A stretch of DNA of 37,803 nucleotides from Syntrophomonadaceae bacterium (GTDB lineage Bacteria; Bacillota; DSM-12270; Thermacetogeniales; Thermacetogeniaceae). A program made the position numbers and the translations under genes. Shown here one piece after another: positions 15,290 through 23,516 of this stretch. The notes under the pieces were generated by a model. That model was not told where the DNA came from, did no database searches, and saw nothing but the letters and a program-made list of their open reading frames with translations. Numbering within the stretch: position 1 is the stretch's first letter; each line of letters starts with the position of its first letter. The DNA lies in assembly GCA_012840385.1 (NCBI GenBank), contig DULK01000051.1, forward strand, positions 1 to 37,803, given 5' to 3'.

Positions 15290-16105
15290 ATGATGTCGAA
15301 ACGGTTTCAATTTCTCGCAATCTGTATATTTATATTTCTGGCGGTTGCGCTCTCTATTTTCCTGCTGCGAGGGTCCGGCGAACCCGCCCGGGCCGAAACG
15401 GCGGGTACCAGGGCGCAGGCTGCGGAAGAGGAGCCCGGTTCCGCCTCCGACCCGGTCCTGACAAGGGCATCCCTGGAGCGGCGCCTGGAGGCCTTGACGG
15501 AGGGCCCCCGGCGGGGTCTGGAGGAGCTGCAGGGGCGTCTCGACCAGGTGGAGGAGGGGATCCGTGCCGTTCAGGCCCTGCTCAAGGCCTCTTTTCCGGA
15601 TCTGCGCGGGCACCGTGCCGAGCAGGCGGTTAATTTCCTGAAGGCGCGGGGCGTTATCAGCGGGTATCCCGACGGCAGGTTTCACCCCGATGATCCCGTA
15701 TCCAGGGCTGCCCTGGCGGTCATGCTTGCCAGGGCTAAAAACCTTTCGTCGAACCCCGCCGCTGCCGGGTTCAAAGACGTGCCACCCGGCCACTGGGCGG
15801 CAGGGGCGATCGGCGCGGTAAAAGCGGCCGGCTACCTGCACGGCTATCCCGACGGCAGGTTCCGTCCGGACCAGGCGGTTACCAGGGCCGAGGTGGCAGC
15901 CGTTCTGCACAACGCTTATCCGGTGCAGGGGAAGGCTCCTGCGGCCAAATTCCGCGACCTGAAGGGGCACTGGGCGGCCGGTGATATCGAACTGCTGGCG
16001 GCAGCAGGCATAGTGGAGGGCTTTGCGGACGGTACCTTTCGCCCTGACCAGGCTATGAGCAGGGCCGACGTGGCTATGGCTCTGGCACGCATTTTACAGC
16101 AATGA
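15290..16105 (+). CDS. Membrane-anchored protein with three S-layer homology domains
   Basis: A 271-residue protein with an N-terminal membrane segment or uncleaved signal (FLAICIFIFLAVALSIFLL). A charged stretch that may form a coiled coil follows (about 60-100). Three SLH domains come next: FPDLRGHRAEQAV with ISGYPDGRFHPD; FKDVPPGHWAAGAI with LHGYPDGRFRPD; and FRDLKGHWAAGDIE with VEGFADGTFRPD. SLH domains bind pyruvylated secondary cell wall polymer, so this protein probably links membrane and cell wall. ATG 15290 and ATG 15293 are both possible; neither has a good SD. It is followed after 33 nt by LCP and TagA-type genes, whose products build or attach wall polymers. Confidence 0.88.
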   Translation: MMSKRFQFLAICIFIFLAVALSIFLLRGSGEPARAETAGTRAQAAEEEPGSASDPVLTRASLERRLEALTEGPRRGLEELQGRLDQVEEGIRAVQALLKASFPDLRGHRAEQAVNFLKARGVISGYPDGRFHPDDPVSRAALAVMLARAKNLSSNPAAAGFKDVPPGHWAAGAIGAVKAAGYLHGYPDGRFRPDQAVTRAEVAAVLHNAYPVQGKAPAAKFRDLKGHWAAGDIELLAAAGIVEGFADGTFRPDQAMSRADVAMALARILQQ

Positions 16106-16138
16106 GTGGGGGCTTTGGGGAAGGGTTGGTGAGATGGA

Positions 16139-17224
16139 GTGGATTTCGATTTTCAGGATTGGGAAGAAACAAGAGAGTTGGCCGGGCTTGACCGCGCTCT
16201 CTTGAACGGTGGTGCAGGGGATCTGTCGCAGCGGCGAGGTGTGAGAAGAAAAAAAAGGCGGAAGAAAAGGGTACGGCCGGTGGCGGGAACCTTGTTGGCG
16301 ATCCTGGTCATACTGGCCCTTCTTGCCCTGGGCTACAGCCTGGCGGGAGGACGCTTCTTTAGCCGGGAAGGGAACGCCCTGCCACCCGGATTGGCGCCTG
16401 GAGAGGCTATGGCGGCGGAAAAGGTGCTGCCGGTGTTGCTGCTGGGAGTGGATCACCGCCCCGGTGATGTAGGGCGGGCCGACACCATCATCGTGGCCTT
16501 TTTAGACCTCAAGGACAAAGAGGTGCGGCTCCTGTCGGTGCCGCGAGACACCTTTGTTTACCTGCCTGGACGGAGCAGCGGGGATAAGATCAACGCCTCC
16601 TATGCTTACGGAGGGCCGGAGGAAACGGCAAAGGCGGTCGGCGATCTGCTGGGGGTCGATATCGTTTATTACATCGAGACGAATTTCAAGGGCTTTGAGA
16701 AGATTATCGACACCCTCGGCGGCGTGACCATCAATGTGGACCGGCGGATGTACCACCCGGCGGAGGGGATCAACCTGCACAAAGGGGTGCAGAGGTTAAA
16801 CGGCCGTGACGCCCTGGCCTATGTGCGTTACCGGGATTACCCGATGGGGGACATCGACCGCATCAAGCACCAGCAGGCCTTTCTCTCGGCACTGGCCGAC
16901 CAGGCTTTACAGGTGCGCAACATCTGGAAGATCCCGGCCCTGGTGGGCGAGTTGCGGGGTGCGGTGAAGACCAACCTGAGTACGGCGCGCCTGATCGAGT
17001 TGGGCAACATCTTCAGGGGGATTGACAGTTCACGGGTTGAAAGCTACCTGCTGCCGGGGAATCCGCAGTACATCAAGGGGATCAGTTACATCATACCCCG
17101 GGACGAGGAGATCAAGTCGCTTGTTGCTGCCCTGAAGAGCGGAACATCCCCCCAGGCAGAAGGGCAGGGGGATACCGCGGCCGCAGAAGGCAGTTCGGGA
17201 ACGGGGAGCAAAACCGGGCAGTAA
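16139..17224 (+). CDS. LytR-CpsA-Psr (LCP) family wall-polymer ligase
   Basis: LCP proteins transfer lipid-linked wall polymers to peptidoglycan on the outer membrane face. The 361-residue protein has a basic cytoplasmic stretch (RRKKRRKKRVRP), one transmembrane helix (about 44-66) and the LCP domain: VLLLGVDHRPGDVGRADTII, LSVPRDTFVYLPG, KINASYAYGG, INVDRRM, and ALAYVRYRDYPMGDIDRIKH with the conserved arginines. The C-terminal tail is Ser/Gly-rich. GTG 16139 is the assigned start; its SD is poor. It is probably co-transcribed with the SLH gene before it and the glycosyltransferase 32 nt after it. Confidence 0.93.
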   Translation: MDFDFQDWEETRELAGLDRALLNGGAGDLSQRRGVRRKKRRKKRVRPVAGTLLAILVILALLALGYSLAGGRFFSREGNALPPGLAPGEAMAAEKVLPVLLLGVDHRPGDVGRADTIIVAFLDLKDKEVRLLSVPRDTFVYLPGRSSGDKINASYAYGGPEETAKAVGDLLGVDIVYYIETNFKGFEKIIDTLGGVTINVDRRMYHPAEGINLHKGVQRLNGRDALAYVRYRDYPMGDIDRIKHQQAFLSALADQALQVRNIWKIPALVGELRGAVKTNLSTARLIELGNIFRGIDSSRVESYLLPGNPQYIKGISYIIPRDEEIKSLVAALKSGTSPQAEGQGDTAAAEGSSGTGSKTGQ

Positions 17225-17256
17225 TAATGAATGGCTGGCGGACAGGAGGGGATCGG

Positions 17257-18021
17257 GTGCCGGCAGTGGACTTTCCGGAAAAGAAAGAGATTATGGGGGT
17301 GGGTGTCCACCCCTTAACTTTGGGCGAAGCTGTGGCGATCATCGGCAGCTGGATCGAGCAGCGGAAAGATGATGGGGGTGCCACCCGGCAGGTGGTGACC
17401 CTCAACACGGAGATGCTCTTCCGGGCGCAGGGAGACCCGGCACTGCGGGGCCTGCTGGAGCAGGCCGACCTCGTTGTTCCCGACGGGCACGGGGTGGTTT
17501 GGGCGGGGAGGCGTTCCGGCTACCGGATCCCGGAGCGGGTCACCGGTATCGATCTGATCAACTCCCTGGCGGAAGCGGGAGAAAACAGGTGGAGTTTTTA
17601 CCTCCTGGGATCCGCCCCGGGGGTGGCCGAAGAGGCGGCGATAAACCTGCAGCGGGCATACCCTGGCCTGATCGTGGCGGGAACCGGGCACGGCTACTTT
17701 GATCCGGCGGAAACGCCCGCGGTGATCCGCCGGATCAGGGAGGCCGCGCCCGACCTGCTGCTGGTGGCCCTCGGCTCGCCCAGGCAGGAGTTTTTTATCC
17801 GGGACCACAGGCAGGAGCTTGGGGCAGCGGTGGCAATGGGGGTGGGGGGAAGCCTGGACGTCCTGTCCGGGCGGCTGCGGCGCGCCCCCGCCCTGTTCCG
17901 GGAGCTCCACCTGGAATGGCTTTACCGCCTGATCCAGGAGCCGTCCCGCTGGCGGCGGATGCTGGTACTGCCCCGCTTCGCCTGGACGGTTTTGCTAAAG
18001 GTCAGGGGCGGGAAGGGCTGA
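17257..18021 (+). CDS. TagA/WecG/CpsF-family (GT26) glycosyltransferase
   Basis: This family adds N-acetylmannosamine or a related sugar to undecaprenyl-PP-GlcNAc, the linkage unit of wall polymers. The roughly 254-residue protein shows QVVTLNTEMLFRAQ, ADLVVPDGHGVVWAGR, ERVTGIDLINSL, YLLGSAPGVAEEAA and ALGSPRQEFFI. The C-terminal arm RAPALFRELHLEWLYRLIQE is typical of TagA. GTG 17257 is preferred because AGGAGGG lies 6 nt upstream; the in-frame ATG 17227 has no SD. Together with the LCP protein it suggests secondary cell wall polymer synthesis serving the SLH proteins on both sides. The true sugar substrate is unknown. Confidence 0.9.
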   Translation: MPAVDFPEKKEIMGVGVHPLTLGEAVAIIGSWIEQRKDDGGATRQVVTLNTEMLFRAQGDPALRGLLEQADLVVPDGHGVVWAGRRSGYRIPERVTGIDLINSLAEAGENRWSFYLLGSAPGVAEEAAINLQRAYPGLIVAGTGHGYFDPAETPAVIRRIREAAPDLLLVALGSPRQEFFIRDHRQELGAAVAMGVGGSLDVLSGRLRRAPALFRELHLEWLYRLIQEPSRWRRMLVLPRFAWTVLLKVRGGKG

Positions 18022-18111
18022 ACTATTCCCCGGAGCGGCGCTGCTGCGGGGGAAATTCAACAATCGAAACGGTTTTAGGGTAGATACTAGATAAGTGAGC
18101 GATTCATGATC

Positions 18112-18139
18112 GCCGGCTTTGTCCGGCATTTTGTTTTTT
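18112..18139 (+). terminator. Terminator after the TagA-type gene
   Basis: GCCGG (18112-18116) pairs with CCGGC (18123-18127) and is followed by ATTTTGTTTTTT. It closes the SLH-LCP-TagA unit. Confidence 0.75.
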
Positions 18140-18172
18140 CCGGGGGATTTACCGTTCCGGCTGCCCTGAAAA

Positions 18173-18390
18173 TACATCAAGTTCACCCGACGGTCTACCG
18201 CTCGACTCCCGATTCCAGGCCGGACAGGACGACGGCTCGCTTCGGGACCCGGCACTCAATATGCCTTATTTAGTTTTATCTATAAAAAACGGGTTTAAGT
18301 TTTTGAATTTTTAAATTAATACTGATTCCATTGAGTGCCGGGTTACCCGGCCTTCCATAGGTCGCTCGCCGGTAGACCCGTCGGGTATTT
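18173..18390 (+). repeat. Repeat A, copy A2, core replaced by an E module
   Basis: The left A arm (18173-18246) and right A arm (18344-18390) match A1, including paired CCCGACGG-TCTACCG and CGGTAGACCCGTCGGG. The A core of about 140 nt between CGCTTCGGGA and TTACCCGG is missing, and E3 sits exactly there. Confidence 0.82.
18247..18343 (+). repeat. E module E3 (97 nt, inside A2)
   Basis: The 14-nt terminal inverted repeats are perfect: ACCCGGCACTCAAT (18247-18260) and ATTGAGTGCCGGGT (18330-18343). The core is very AT-rich (TTTATCTATAAAAAA, TTTTTAAATTAATAC) and not obviously related to the other E cores. It has no start codon with an SD site. Confidence 0.88.
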
Positions 18391-18444
18391 CATCCTCTGT
18401 TGGTGCCGCCGGAGGCGGCGTGGTGATCTGCCTTGTAAATACAT
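18389..18444 (+). repeat. Repeat C, copy C4
   Basis: TTTCATCCTCTGTTGG, hairpin GCCGCC-GGA-GGCGGC, then GTGGTGATCTGCC. It lies between A2 and B5. A matching C copy (C5) follows B5 in the same orientation, so B5 is flanked by direct C repeats. Confidence 0.75.
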
Positions 18445-18527
18445 TCTGGTTATCCTTGCAGGCGCAGCGACCTACGGAGGTTGTTACTCGCCCTTAACGA
18501 AGGGGCAGCTAACGGCAGCCGAACTGA

Positions 18528-18623
18528 CCCCGCACTCAAAGGAAATCCTGTCCTTTAATGTTCATTCGAGATTGATTGTTATTAAATCACCTAATTATAG
18601 AGAAAGTGCTATTGAGTGCGGGG
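18528..18623 (-). repeat. E module E4 (96 nt, inside B5)
   Basis: The bounds are perfect CCCCGCACTCAA (18528-18539) and TTGAGTGCGGGG (18612-18623). It lies at the same place in B as E2 does in B4, in the same relative orientation and with a homologous core, so E2 and E4 probably descend from one insertion or exchange. Confidence 0.87.
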
Positions 18624-18702
18624 GAAGTAGCCGACTCCGCTGCATGGATGCAGCGTAGGAGGCGGTCGGCTGCCGTCTGCGACGAGTTTAGGGCGAGTTA
18701 AA

Positions 18703-18796
18703 CCCGGCACTCAAAATCACTGCCATAGTATAAACAACTCAGTATCATAATTCGTTCTGGAATGGTTCAGTTGTTAAATCTGTATTGAGTGCCGGG
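18703..18796 (-). repeat. E module E5 (94 nt, inside B5)
   Basis: The bounds are perfect CCCGGCACTCAA (18703-18714) and TTGAGTGCCGGG (18785-18796). It replaces the loop of the CCCGG-ACT-CCGG hairpin present in B3 (and, with small changes, B2 and B4), next to TTGCTC and TTAACTCG in B orientation. Its core differs from E2/E4 apart from short AT-rich matches. Confidence 0.85.
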
Positions 18797-18819
18797 GAGC
18801 AAGCGCAAGGATAACCAGA

Positions 18820-18872
18820 TTTCATCCTCTGTTGGTACCAACGGAGGCGGCGTGGGGGTCTGCCGTGAAAAA
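18820..18872 (+). repeat. Repeat C, copy C5
   Basis: TTTCATCCTCTGTTGGTACC, an imperfect hairpin, then GGCGTGGGGGTCTGCC. It directly follows the end of B5 and is a direct repeat of C4. Confidence 0.7.
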
Positions 18873-18995
18873 TTCACGGATTATCCCTGCGCACGCCCGG
18901 TACCGGGAGTGTAAATATTTTATAAATTTTCACTGATCAGGGAGGAATTCTTAAATATTCCGCAAATCCCCCTATAGATGCAGATAGAAGAAATT

Positions 18996-19112
18996 GCGGG
19001 GCGGACCTTTACGTCACCTCCGGTGACACCGGCAGACCGCATCCTTGCAGCGGAGACGAGTTCGGGCTGCCGTCAGCTGCTCTCCTTCGTCAGGGGAGAG
19101 CAGCAACCGGGC
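18996..19112 (+). repeat. Divergent C/B remnant with compensated stems
   Basis: A C-like hairpin GTCACC-TCC-GGTGAC (19013-19027) replaces the usual GCCGCC-TCC-GGCGGC while keeping all pairs. It is followed by a partial B with CGGGCTGCCGTCAGCTGC and the hairpin GCTCTCC...GGAGAGC (19079-19101), longer than the CCTT/AAGG hairpin of other copies. CCGGGCACTCAC at its end resembles a broken E terminus. The remaining sequence up to the protease gene shows nothing I can name. Confidence 0.6.
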
Positions 19113-19268
19113 ACTCACTATTGCTTCGTGAGCTGAGAAAGACCAGAATAGTACTCCGCAGGTGTCGGGAAGTTGTAAGGCTGCGAAAGGAAGAGTGGTA
19201 TATTTTATCAGAGGGGCCGGTATGTGCCGGTTACCCTGACGGCAAGGCGTAAGTGGGAGGTCTTTTCA

Positions 19269-22200
19269 TTGGGCAGATGGAGGAATTTGGGGAAGCACTG
19301 CGCCCTCCTGCTGATCACCGGGGCGCTGGTTGCCGGTTCCCTGTTCTTCTGGAGGGAAAAGGGTTTTAGCGGCAATATTTCCGGTGCGGCCGCTTCAGCC
19401 TCCCGGGGGTCGGGTATCCTCAGTGCGGGAAATCAGAGAAGCGGCCTGTTTATTTTGAATCTGGAAAAAGCCGGCCAGAACAGGCGGGAGCTGCAGAGAA
19501 ACCTGGAGCGGTGGGGGGCTGAGAGCGGCGACCTCCTGGACGCGGGCTCCGTGCTCGTCCGGATTCCCCTCGAACGGCTCCCGAAGGCGGAACGCTTCCT
19601 GGGGAGCGCCCTTTCCCCCTACCCGCCGGAGGGACGGCTGGCGCCGGCGCTTCGAGCCGGGGAGAAGGATGCAGCGCCGGATCAGTCGGAACCCGTCCTT
19701 GTGGATGTTACCCTCTTCCGGCCGGAGGATAAGGCCGAGGCCGCCCGTGCCGTGGCCCGGCTGGGAGGGGCCGTGGTCAGGGGGGAGGCGGAGCCGGGGC
19801 GCGTCCTGCGGGTAAGGCTTCCCCGGGCCGGCCTGGAATCCCTGGCAGGCCAGCCGACGGTGGTTTACGTGGAACCGGTGCAGCCGGACCGGTTTTTAAA
19901 CGACCGCCTCTCGGATCTGGTCGGCGCCACACCCCTGCGGGTGTCCGGTTTTCTTGACGAAGCTGCGAAGGCCGGGTTGAGCGGTGCGGGGCAGATCGTC
20001 GGGCTTGCCGACAGCGGGCTGGACAAGGGCTCCACCGAGGACATTCACCCGGATTTAGGCAGCGCCCCCGGGAAAATGCCCAAGGTGGTGATGTTGAAGT
20101 CCTGGGCGGGCGCTCCCACCGCCTCAGACCCGAACGGGCACGGAACCCATATGGCGGCCACCATTGCGGGCACCGGTGCGGCATCCCGGGGAGAATATCG
20201 GGGCATTGCCCCGGAGGCCAGCATCTACTTTCAGGGGCTTCTGAACGCTCAAGGGGAGCTGGATCCTCCTCCGGACCTCACCGCCCTGTTTGAGCCCGCC
20301 TATGCGGCAGGGGTGCGGGTCCATGTGAACGGCTGGGGGGGCGGCACGGGCGGTTACCTGACCGCCGCCTCCCAGACCGACCGTTTTATCAGAAATCACC
20401 CCGATTTTCTGGCGGTTTTCGCCGCGGGGAACGGCGGCCCTGGGGAGGCCAGCCTGACCCCTGAGGCATACACGAAAAACGGCCTTGTGGTGGGCGCCAG
20501 TCAGAGCCCCCATCCCGTCTTTGATCCCCGGCAGTCGGATCCGACCGCAATAGCCGGGTTTTCCAGCCGGGGCCCCACCGGGGACGGGCGTCTGAAGCCC
20601 GAGCTCCTGGCGCCGGGGGCCGCCGTCTCGGCCCGCTCCAGCAAGGCTGCCGGGGGTTCCGACAGTCTCTACACCTACATGGAGGGGACGAGCGTGGCGG
20701 CGGCCGCGGCGGGAGGAAGCGCCGCCCTGCTCCGCGAGTATTTCCAAAGGTTTGAGAACCTGGCCAGGCCCACCGCCGCCCTGCTCAAGGCCGCCCTGAT
20801 CTGCGGGGCGCGCACACCGGAAGGCGGGCCCGACCGCACGGCCTTTGGCATCCTCGACCTGGGGAACACGGTGCTTTCCCTGTACCGGAAAACCCTCCGG
20901 TATGTAGAGGCAGGGGACGGGGTGGAAGAAGGCAAGGCGGAAAGCTACACCTACCGGGTTGCGGGAGGAAGCTCGCCCCTCAAGGTGACCCTGGCCTGGA
21001 CGGATCCGGAGGCTGCACCCGGTTCGGTGCGTCCCCTGGTCAACAACCTGGATCTGGTGGTCCGGGGACCCTCCGGGAAGGAGTGGCGCGGCAACTCCTT
21101 CCTCTTCCCGGACCGGGCCGACGATGTCAACAATGTGGAGGAGGTTTATATCCCGGCTCCTGAAGAGGGGGTTTACACCATCATCGTCCAAGGGACGAGA
21201 ATAAACCGCTCCGCGGTATCCGGCGCCGCCGGTAAGGCGCAGGATTACGCCCTGGTTTTCGGCCAGCCCCTCCGGAAGGATGTGGTGCAGTCTTACGGCG
21301 GCAGAGCGGCCCTGGCCTCCGGAGAGGTGCTTGAGATCGATCCGGAAAGGGTGCGGTTTGAGCAGGACGAAAGGCTTGTAGACTGGCCGGAATCTCCCGC
21401 CTCGGGGCTGCCGGCTGCCGGGGGCGGGGATCCGGCAGGGGCGGACATTTACCTTCCTCCTGATGGAGGGGACGCACCCGCCTATGCCTACGTGGCCGGT
21501 CGCACCTGGCGCGCCCAGGGGGTGCAGGTGGTCCGGACGGGGGCAGGGCTGTTTTGCACCGAGATCAACCCCGCCTACCCCGCCGCCGGGTTTTTCCTTG
21601 CCCCGGCGGAGCAGAGAACCCTGCGGGTAAACGGGGCGCCCCTTGCTTACCCGGAGGACCTCCCCCCGGGGAGCGAGGTGAGGGGATGGATCAACCCGGG
21701 CACCCAGCAGCTTTGGAAGGCAGAGTTTTCCTACACGGAAAAAGAGGGCTTCTTAAGCAAGGTGGATCTCGATCTGCACCGGCTTTACCTGCTGGGAGAG
21801 GCCGCTCCTTACCGGCTCTCCTCCCGTGCCGCCCTGGCGTACCTTGACCGCAACACCGATGTCGACCCGGCCGATTACCCCTTCAAAGGAGGGGCTTCCC
21901 CCGGCTGGGAGGATCTGCGCCCGGGCCTCAAGGTGAAATTGATGTGCAGCACCAATGGGGGGGAGGTCATGTACGTGGGAGCGCAGCGGGATCTGGTCAG
22001 CGGCACCGTTGTCGGCCTGGAACCTGCTGAAAACAGGATTGATCTGAGCACCGGTCATTCCTACACGGTTCCTTCCGGGATTTCCCTTCGGCTGGACGGC
22101 AGGGAAGCCGGCTTTTCCGAGCTCCGCCCGGGGTACCACGTGGCAGGGGTTCTGCTTCCCGGCTCGGAGGAGATCATCGCCCTCGACGCCGACAGCCGGG

Positions 22201-23486
22201 TTGTTTACGGGCGCCTGGTTTATTTCAACCCCGACCGGCAGGTGCTCTACCTGATAGACGAGAGAAACAACTTCCGGATCTTAAACTTTTCCGGGGAAAC
22301 CGCCTTTTACCGCTGGGGGATTCCCATCGAGGCAGGAACGGTGGAGGCAGGCTGCTGGGCGCGCCTCTACCTGGGCGATGACGGTTATATCCTGCGGGGG
22401 GATCTGGCCGAAGTCATGCCCGAAAAAACCGGGGTGTTTAGAGGGTACGATCCCGGACGGGGCATTCTCAAAACGGACGGCGGCACCTACCGCCTGAGCG
22501 GGAGAACCCTTGTAACCAAAAACGGCCTCCCGGTGGCCCCCGAGGACCTGGTCGAGGGGGAGGAGGTGACCCTGACCCGGTTCCTGTCCGAGACCCCCGG
22601 CGGGCCGCTGCTGGCTGCCGTTGCCGGGAAAACCAGGCCGGGCACCGCCGCCCCTCGGCTGGAAATCGCCGCTCCCTGGCGCAGCGGCTCGGTGATCATC
22701 TCCGGAGCCACCTCGGCCGACAGGCTCTACCTTTACGGCCCCATGGGAGAGCGGGAGGTGATTCCCGTGGGCAAAGGGGGCCGTTTTGTCTATGCCATGC
22801 CGCCCGAACAGATCTCAGGCGGTGCCGGCCAGGGGAATCTGACCGTTCAGGTGGTGGCGGTGGATACCGGCACCGGTGGGGTCGCCGGTCAGTTCCTGTC
22901 TGTCCCGCCGGAGAACAGCGTCACCTTCCCGGATCTGGCCGACCACTGGGCGGCCGCGGACGTTGAAGCACTGTTCGCCCGGCGCATTGTCAGCGGCTAC
23001 CCTGACGGGACCTTCCGGCCGGACATCCCGATCAGCCGTGCCGAATTTACGGTTCTTCTCACGGGAGCCGTCGGCTGGTCGGGGCTGGACGCCTCCCCCG
23101 GCTTTGCGGATGATCAGGATATCCCCGGCTGGGCCAGGCCGCTGGTGGCCCGGGCCCGGCAGCGCGGCCTGATCCACGGCTACCCGGACGGGAGGTTCCT
23201 CCCAACCCGTTCTCTTTCCCGGGCCGAGGCCGCGGTGCTGCTTGATGCCGCCCTCCTGGTGTTTAACCCGGAACCGGAGGCAGATGGCAGTTCTTCAGGG
23301 GAGACGCTGCCCTGGCAGGATCGGGAGAGGATTCCCGCCTGGGCGCACCGCGCGGTGGAGCGGGTTTATGCCGCGGGAATCATGCGCGGGCGGAGCGGGA
23401 ACACCTTCGATCCTGATGCCGAAATGACCCGTGCCGAAATGGCCTCGGCAACCTGCCGGCTCCTGGAGGCGATCCGCTCCCGGTAG
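19269..23486 (+). CDS. SLH-anchored subtilisin-family (S8) serine protease
   Basis: A predicted 1405-residue cell-surface protease. It has an N-terminal signal or anchor (HCALLLITGALVAGSLFFW), a prodomain-like region, then a subtilase domain with the triad Asp in VGLADSGLD (about 248), His in NGHGTHMAATIAG (about 291) and Ser in MEGTSVAAA (about 475). A jelly-roll-like domain follows (VTLAWTDPEAAPGS, NNLDLVV). About 600 residues I cannot assign come next, and three SLH domains (from about 1219) close the protein: FPDLADHWAAADVE, YPDGTFRPD, YPDGRFLPT, FDPDAEMTRAEMA. TTG 19269 is chosen because GGGAGG lies 8 nt upstream and the signal then starts the protein; GTG 19224 is the in-frame alternative. 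It may process the S-layer or degrade external protein. Confidence 0.9.
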   Translation: MGRWRNLGKHCALLLITGALVAGSLFFWREKGFSGNISGAAASASRGSGILSAGNQRSGLFILNLEKAGQNRRELQRNLERWGAESGDLLDAGSVLVRIPLERLPKAERFLGSALSPYPPEGRLAPALRAGEKDAAPDQSEPVLVDVTLFRPEDKAEAARAVARLGGAVVRGEAEPGRVLRVRLPRAGLESLAGQPTVVYVEPVQPDRFLNDRLSDLVGATPLRVSGFLDEAAKAGLSGAGQIVGLADSGLDKGSTEDIHPDLGSAPGKMPKVVMLKSWAGAPTASDPNGHGTHMAATIAGTGAASRGEYRGIAPEASIYFQGLLNAQGELDPPPDLTALFEPAYAAGVRVHVNGWGGGTGGYLTAASQTDRFIRNHPDFLAVFAAGNGGPGEASLTPEAYTKNGLVVGASQSPHPVFDPRQSDPTAIAGFSSRGPTGDGRLKPELLAPGAAVSARSSKAAGGSDSLYTYMEGTSVAAAAAGGSAALLREYFQRFENLARPTAALLKAALICGARTPEGGPDRTAFGILDLGNTVLSLYRKTLRYVEAGDGVEEGKAESYTYRVAGGSSPLKVTLAWTDPEAAPGSVRPLVNNLDLVVRGPSGKEWRGNSFLFPDRADDVNNVEEVYIPAPEEGVYTIIVQGTRINRSAVSGAAGKAQDYALVFGQPLRKDVVQSYGGRAALASGEVLEIDPERVRFEQDERLVDWPESPASGLPAAGGGDPAGADIYLPPDGGDAPAYAYVAGRTWRAQGVQVVRTGAGLFCTEINPAYPAAGFFLAPAEQRTLRVNGAPLAYPEDLPPGSEVRGWINPGTQQLWKAEFSYTEKEGFLSKVDLDLHRLYLLGEAAPYRLSSRAALAYLDRNTDVDPADYPFKGGASPGWEDLRPGLKVKLMCSTNGGEVMYVGAQRDLVSGTVVGLEPAENRIDLSTGHSYTVPSGISLRLDGREAGFSELRPGYHVAGVLLPGSEEIIALDADSRVVYGRLVYFNPDRQVLYLIDERNNFRILNFSGETAFYRWGIPIEAGTVEAGCWARLYLGDDGYILRGDLAEVMPEKTGVFRGYDPGRGILKTDGGTYRLSGRTLVTKNGLPVAPEDLVEGEEVTLTRFLSETPGGPLLAAVAGKTRPGTAAPRLEIAAPWRSGSVIISGATSADRLYLYGPMGEREVIPVGKGGRFVYAMPPEQISGGAGQGNLTVQVVAVDTGTGGVAGQFLSVPPENSVTFPDLADHWAAADVEALFARRIVSGYPDGTFRPDIPISRAEFTVLLTGAVGWSGLDASPGFADDQDIPGWARPLVARARQRGLIHGYPDGRFLPTRSLSRAEAAVLLDAALLVFNPEPEADGSSSGETLPWQDRERIPAWAHRAVERVYAAGIMRGRSGNTFDPDAEMTRAEMASATCRLLEAIRSR

Positions 23487-23516
23487 CTCCCTCCTTTCAG
23501 CCGTACAGGCAGGACG

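Larger units (their letters stand above)
18445..18819 (-). repeat. Repeat B, copy B5 (reverse), carrying two E modules
   Basis: Perfect 15-nt terminal repeats TCTGGTTATCCTTGC (18445-18459) and GCAAGGATAACCAGA (18805-18819) bound 375 nt. Removing E4 and E5 leaves about 185 nt that align with B2. The central hairpin reads CTGCAT-CC-ATGCAG instead of CGCCAT-CC-ATGGCG, a change of two base pairs that keeps pairing. The arms CCCTT-CGTT-AAGGG also stay paired. Confidence 0.87.

Noticed and set aside
18247-18796. Possible CRISPR array (repeat-like ends with differing inner sequence)
   Set aside because: E ends are inverted, not direct, spacing is irregular, and host sequence lies between modules; no cas genes nearby.
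21753-22139. Minus-strand frames inside the SLH protease (also 20124-21191)
   Set aside because: Antisense shadows of a protein with a clear catalytic triad and SLH domains.
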